Source: Neurospora crassa OR74A (lineage: Eukaryota; Ascomycota; Sordariomycetes; Sordariales; Sordariaceae). From it: 64,000 nt of DNA. Below the pieces are notes generated by a model. That model did no database searches. It saw only the letters and a program-made list of their open reading frames with translations, and was not told where the DNA came from. Below, piece after piece: positions 60,377-64,000 of the stretch; the stretch's first letter is position 1, and each line of letters begins with the position of its first letter. The stretch spans positions 2,728,001-2,792,000 of the forward strand of contig NC_026501.1 of NCBI RefSeq assembly GCF_000182925.2, written 5' to 3'. The translations under genes and the position numbers were made by a program.

Positions 60377-61266
60377 GACGGGGGATGGAGGTTGACCGGC
60401 AAAGAAGAAGAAGAAGAAAACGATGAGGCGAGTAGTCTACGACTCTTCCATGCGGCTAATTGGTACTGTGATCCCAACCTAAAGCCGCCAAACTGGAAAG
60501 CAAGAAGAAGAGGAAAAACGTTTGGTTTGGAGCTTGCGTGAGCTAAGGAAGAAGTGAGTGGTGGTGGTTACAAGTAATGTGCCGGCCAAGTATGACCACC
60601 GAAATACCAATGTGGTCCGAGCTTTCATACTTACCCGCACACACTCGAAAGGGGTACTACACTACGCAAAACTAGACTGTTGGGACCTTACAGTCAGTAT
60701 TTTGCAGCACAAATACCGAGATAACTAGCGTTAACGTGAAAGACACAACTATATTTGATTGACAGAATATGATCGAATATTCTCGCTGATAGCGGGTTTG
60801 ACCCCTCGTCAAGGGACAGCCTCTAGTAATAAGAAGCCTGTACCTACGCGGAGAGTCCCTTTTACTACACTTAGTCCTCTCTAGACCCACCCCTTCCTTT
60901 GCTCTTTCCCCCCTTCTCAGTATGCTTCCTTGTCCATGTCTCATTCTGTAATAACGAGTTGGATTCAAACTTCATAACCAACCTAGGTTTGTTCTGTTCT
61001 GTTGATACCCACACGGTCCTTCGCCTAGGCTGAACGGAAATAAAACAAAAGCCACGACTAAAGCAAATCGTACCGCTTCCCTCAACTCCCTGATAAATTT
61101 CATCACCAAATTATCTCAACCAACATCCAACGCTGCATCCCAGAGCATACTCCTGCTGCCGAAAGGAGATGAAACGCTGAGGCCCGTCACATGAGCATCC
61201 GTCACTCACCCTATTCCTTCGTTCTCAAGGACACCCATGACCACAATACTACGGTGGGGCTTGTGG
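60377..61266. other. intergenic region
   Basis: 890 bp upstream of the TMEM70-like gene and downstream of SIN3. It includes a GTACCTACG element near 60841. No gene is seen. Confidence 0.5.
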
Positions 61267-64000
61267 CTATTGTAAGGGCGGCTGCTGCTGCGACTCGACC
61301 ATACCGATGCCTCCCTCTTTCCACCTCTGAAACTCGTCCTTGGCTGCTTGGACTTCCTCATGGCTCAGGCCCTTCATCCAGGAGTTATTTGTCACAAACT
61401 TCTCCTTGAGGCGTTCATCGCGCAGCTCTCTCTGGAACGCCTGCTTCTCCTCGTGGAAAACCTTGTCCTCTTCCGAGTCGAAGGTGGTGGTGTTGTAGAT
61501 GAACCATTCCGAAGTGAATTTTTCAAACACCATCTTGGACGAATTGAGGCAAATCCTAATCACCAGGCCCTCGTCATATGCAAGTGGCTTGGGTTTATAA
61601 TCATCTTCGGAGATACCCTCTGTCGCCGCGGCGTGGTTGCGGGAGAGGAATACCCTCTGGAGTTGCTTTTTATCTACTCCTTCCGTGGGCTCTTGACGCA
61701 TGTAAGAAGAGATATAGTACTGCCATTGCTGGATGCGCTCCATCTCGTCCATGTAGAAGGTGGTGTCTTCCTTTTTCAGCCAGCGCACGGAAGCTTCCTT
61801 CTTGCCCGGATACTGATGACAGATTAGTATTTGTTACATTCAACTTTCTCAAAATAGATACTTACCCAGCTGATGACGAACATATCGGCATCTTTGATGC
61901 ACTTCTCCGCAAATTTACGAGCGCTGATCTCGTTCTGGAAGCTGGTGGTCTCCTGCTGACGACTCTCCAGGTATGCCCTAACGAGCTCCTTGGTCTTCTC
62001 GCCCTTGGCGTCTGGGTTGTTGCAGGCAAGACCAATGCGACAAAGTGTCTTGAGCAGATCTTGGATCGTGTAAATTGTCCATCCCTTGCGAAGATAGTAG
62101 TGCCGGAGCACGTCTTGATACCGGCTCTCGTCAATCTCGCCGTTGATGAAATCCTCAATCAGCTCGACGGTACGAGGCCAGAATGTCTCCGGGTTCTTGT
62201 CGTCGAAGTAGTGCAGGCCTGGGTTGACCATGCCAAGGATCTTTGCGGGCTTAACAGCAGTCTCCCGGCGGATCTCCTCAAGGACGCTGTCTTTGCTGGC
62301 CTTGACCTCCTCGAGGCGCTTGTACAGCGTCTGGAAAACAGTGAAGAACACATACATGTTCTGGTTGCAGTAGAAGTTGTACCAGGCACGAACAAAGGGT
62401 GCATCCGCCTTCAGTTCACCATCGACATCGACAAGTCCATCAGGCTTACCATCCTTGGTGTTCTCTAAGACGATGGGACCAATCGTGGGCAACCAGCGGT
62501 CATTCGAGACCTCCGGGACAGCCCGATCATCTGGCGCATCGGGCATCTCCTCCTCATTAGCAGACCCGACATCCGGTGTCGTCTCCTTGCTTCCTGTTGC
62601 TGTGCTATCTTCCTTTTGGCCCCGGCTACGACTACCATTACGGCCCGGATCAAGGACGCCGCGAAGTAGGTCGGATTTTTTACCGCGTCGCGTCCTGCCA
62701 TTGGTGAGCTCAGCGGGCGCCGAGTCTTCTTCATCCTCTTCTCCAGAATCTTGGTCAATATCAGCAAGTCTTTCTTGCACCTTCTCTTCTGGAAGGTCAA
62801 AGAATGCCGGGATGAACGTTTCAAAGAACTCCAATATACGTCTCCTCTCCAGAGCGTTGTGCTGGCCACCCACATTCGCATAAATGACCATGAAACGGAG
62901 GAGGTCAAGGAGAAGATCCTGATCTTGGAACCCATACAGGAATTGGTAACGAGGTGTCTTTGTTTTAGTCGTTCGCAGTCGGCGTTGTTCTTCATGCTTG
63001 GTCTTGATAACGTCGACCAGATGCTTTGCGGAAAGATTGCGTTTGTCATTCGTCTTCACCTGAATACCCATGTGGTCCAGGCTCTTGAGATGCATCGTTT
63101 CGGTTTGGCTCTGCCAGACTTTCTCCCATTCGCGCTATTTATTGGGTTAGCAAACACATAGTAACAGCGAATCATAGGTCAGGGGAATGGTGATGCGTAC
63201 CTGGGTGAACCTCCACTCTTCATCTTTTTGTTTGAGACGAGCCATCACGATGGGCACAACAGCGAAAGGGTTCTTAAACATTTCGTTGGCGACTTCACAG
63301 CCCTTCTCTGGCCCGTAGATCTTCTTCAAGACTCGCTTGTAGATCGAAGTACTCTGCCCACCAAGACCTGCAGGCATCTTGAAGTGTGCTCGCTCCGCGG
63401 GGGTAAGCGTAAGCATTTGTTGGGCGATCGGCTCCAGGAGCTGGATGCACTTTTGGTTGGCTTCGATGTAGAAGTCGTAGTCATGTCGCTCCTCTTCGAT
63501 ACGATGGAGTCCCTCTTCGTAACCGTTCTTGCGATGCGCAACGAAGCCCGAATCTTCCGAAGCCCACGTCGGATGTGAGGCCCAACCATCGTTGAGTACC
63601 GAATTGCACAGCTCGTCGCGACCGCTACAAGGACGGAGACGTTCCTGTAATCCCATGATAGTTAGCGCGCCAGAAAAGAAATAGTGCTATGTTACGAAAA
63701 GGCACTTACCCGTCTAGGGAGAAGGCGATAGCTAGGACCGAAACCGCGGCAGTTGCTCAAAGAAACCTTGCCTGGCGGTGGTTCAGGGCGGTTCTCAACT
63801 ACCTCTTCCGTGCCGGTGTGCCTTAGCATGTTCCTGAGGGTATTCAGCAATTCGGGGTTGCCACCCATGAAGTGATTTGCCTTGTAGATCAACACGTCCT
63901 TCTCGATCAGGTCAAGATTCCACAGGTTGATGAGTTTCATAAACTCGCCCATCGCGGTCCTGTTGCCGATGTGCTTCTTGACCCTCTCGAAGAATTGTAC
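61267..64000 (-). CDS. sin3: Sin3 histone deacetylase co-repressor, C-terminal part
   Basis: The gene is partial, entering from the right edge. Visible exons on the minus strand are 64000-63710, 63644-63201, 63134-61866 and 61812-61267, about 849 aa of the C-terminal half. The first visible residues VQFFERVKKHIGN and LINLWNLDLIEKDVLI lie after PAH3. SNCRGFGPSYRLLPRRERLR, then DFYIEANQKCIQLLEPIAQQ, mark the histone deacetylase interaction domain. The Sin3 C-terminal region follows, with FVRAWYNFYCNQNMYVFFTV. The last exon carries a charged tail ending in Gln/Pro. Sin3 scaffolds the Rpd3-type deacetylase complex on chromatin and represses or tunes transcription. All three splices keep frame with GTAAGT- or GTACGC-type donors. 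The PAH1-3 domains lie outside the window. Confidence 0.95.

Overview
This is nuclear DNA of a filamentous ascomycete, most likely a Sordariomycete of the Neurospora/Sordaria kind. The genes are eukaryotic, with short 50-200 nt introns (GT...AG, fungal CTAAC/CTGAC-like branch sites). The families are typically fungal: an Rlm1-type MADS factor, a Zn2Cys6 regulator, a 14-TM MFS transporter, and Hrd3, Sin3 and Snu114. Third codon positions in genes are GC-rich. No transposon, tRNA, rRNA or CRISPR array was recognised. The taxon is inferred; only the gene content and structure are seen.

Layout. 1-3854: no supported gene. 3855-11147: Rlm1/RlmA MADS factor (+), FRG1-like protein (-), divergent 2OG-Fe(II) dioxygenase-like enzyme (+), secreted single-pass membrane protein (+). 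12869-22000: MFS exporter (+), transcription elongation factor TFIIS (+), mitochondrial cysteine synthase-like protein (-), divergent NDUFAF7-type complex I assembly methyltransferase (+). 22487-29316: alanyl-tRNA synthetase (-), divergent conserved unknown protein (+), PPxY-bearing single-pass membrane protein (-). 31203-37955: Mei5/Sfr1-like recombination protein (-), Hrd3/Sel1 ERAD subunit (-), divergent WDR89-like WD40 protein (+). 38354-44433: cytosolic acetoacetyl-CoA thiolase Erg10 (-), divergent Snu114 U5 snRNP GTPase (+). 47687-48448: Cia2/MIP18 cytosolic Fe-S assembly factor (-). 48449-54336: almost 6 kb without a supported gene, ahead of a Zn2Cys6 transcription factor (54337-57576, +). 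58782-60376: TMEM70/TMEM186-like mitochondrial membrane protein (-). 61267-64000: C-terminal part of Sin3 (-), running off the window.

This is ordinary housekeeping and regulatory gene space rather than a cluster for one pathway. Several divergent pairs share short promoters. A loose theme is organelle function (complex I assembly factor, mitochondrial cysteine synthase homologue, dual-targeted AlaRS, TMEM70-like protein), but nothing shows the genes to be co-regulated.

The most useful observations concern gene structure. Three introns are a multiple of three and stop-free, so they hide in long open frames. TFIIS has a last coding exon of 9 nt. Mei5 has its C-terminal motif on a separate small exon. 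AlaRS has two in-frame starts separated by a presequence-like extension. Snu114 has an unusually long intron. The promoters share a TAGGTACCTA-like palindromic motif. I found no convincing new biological system; the conserved unknown proteins at 10075, 26721 and 28319 are the best candidates for new biology.
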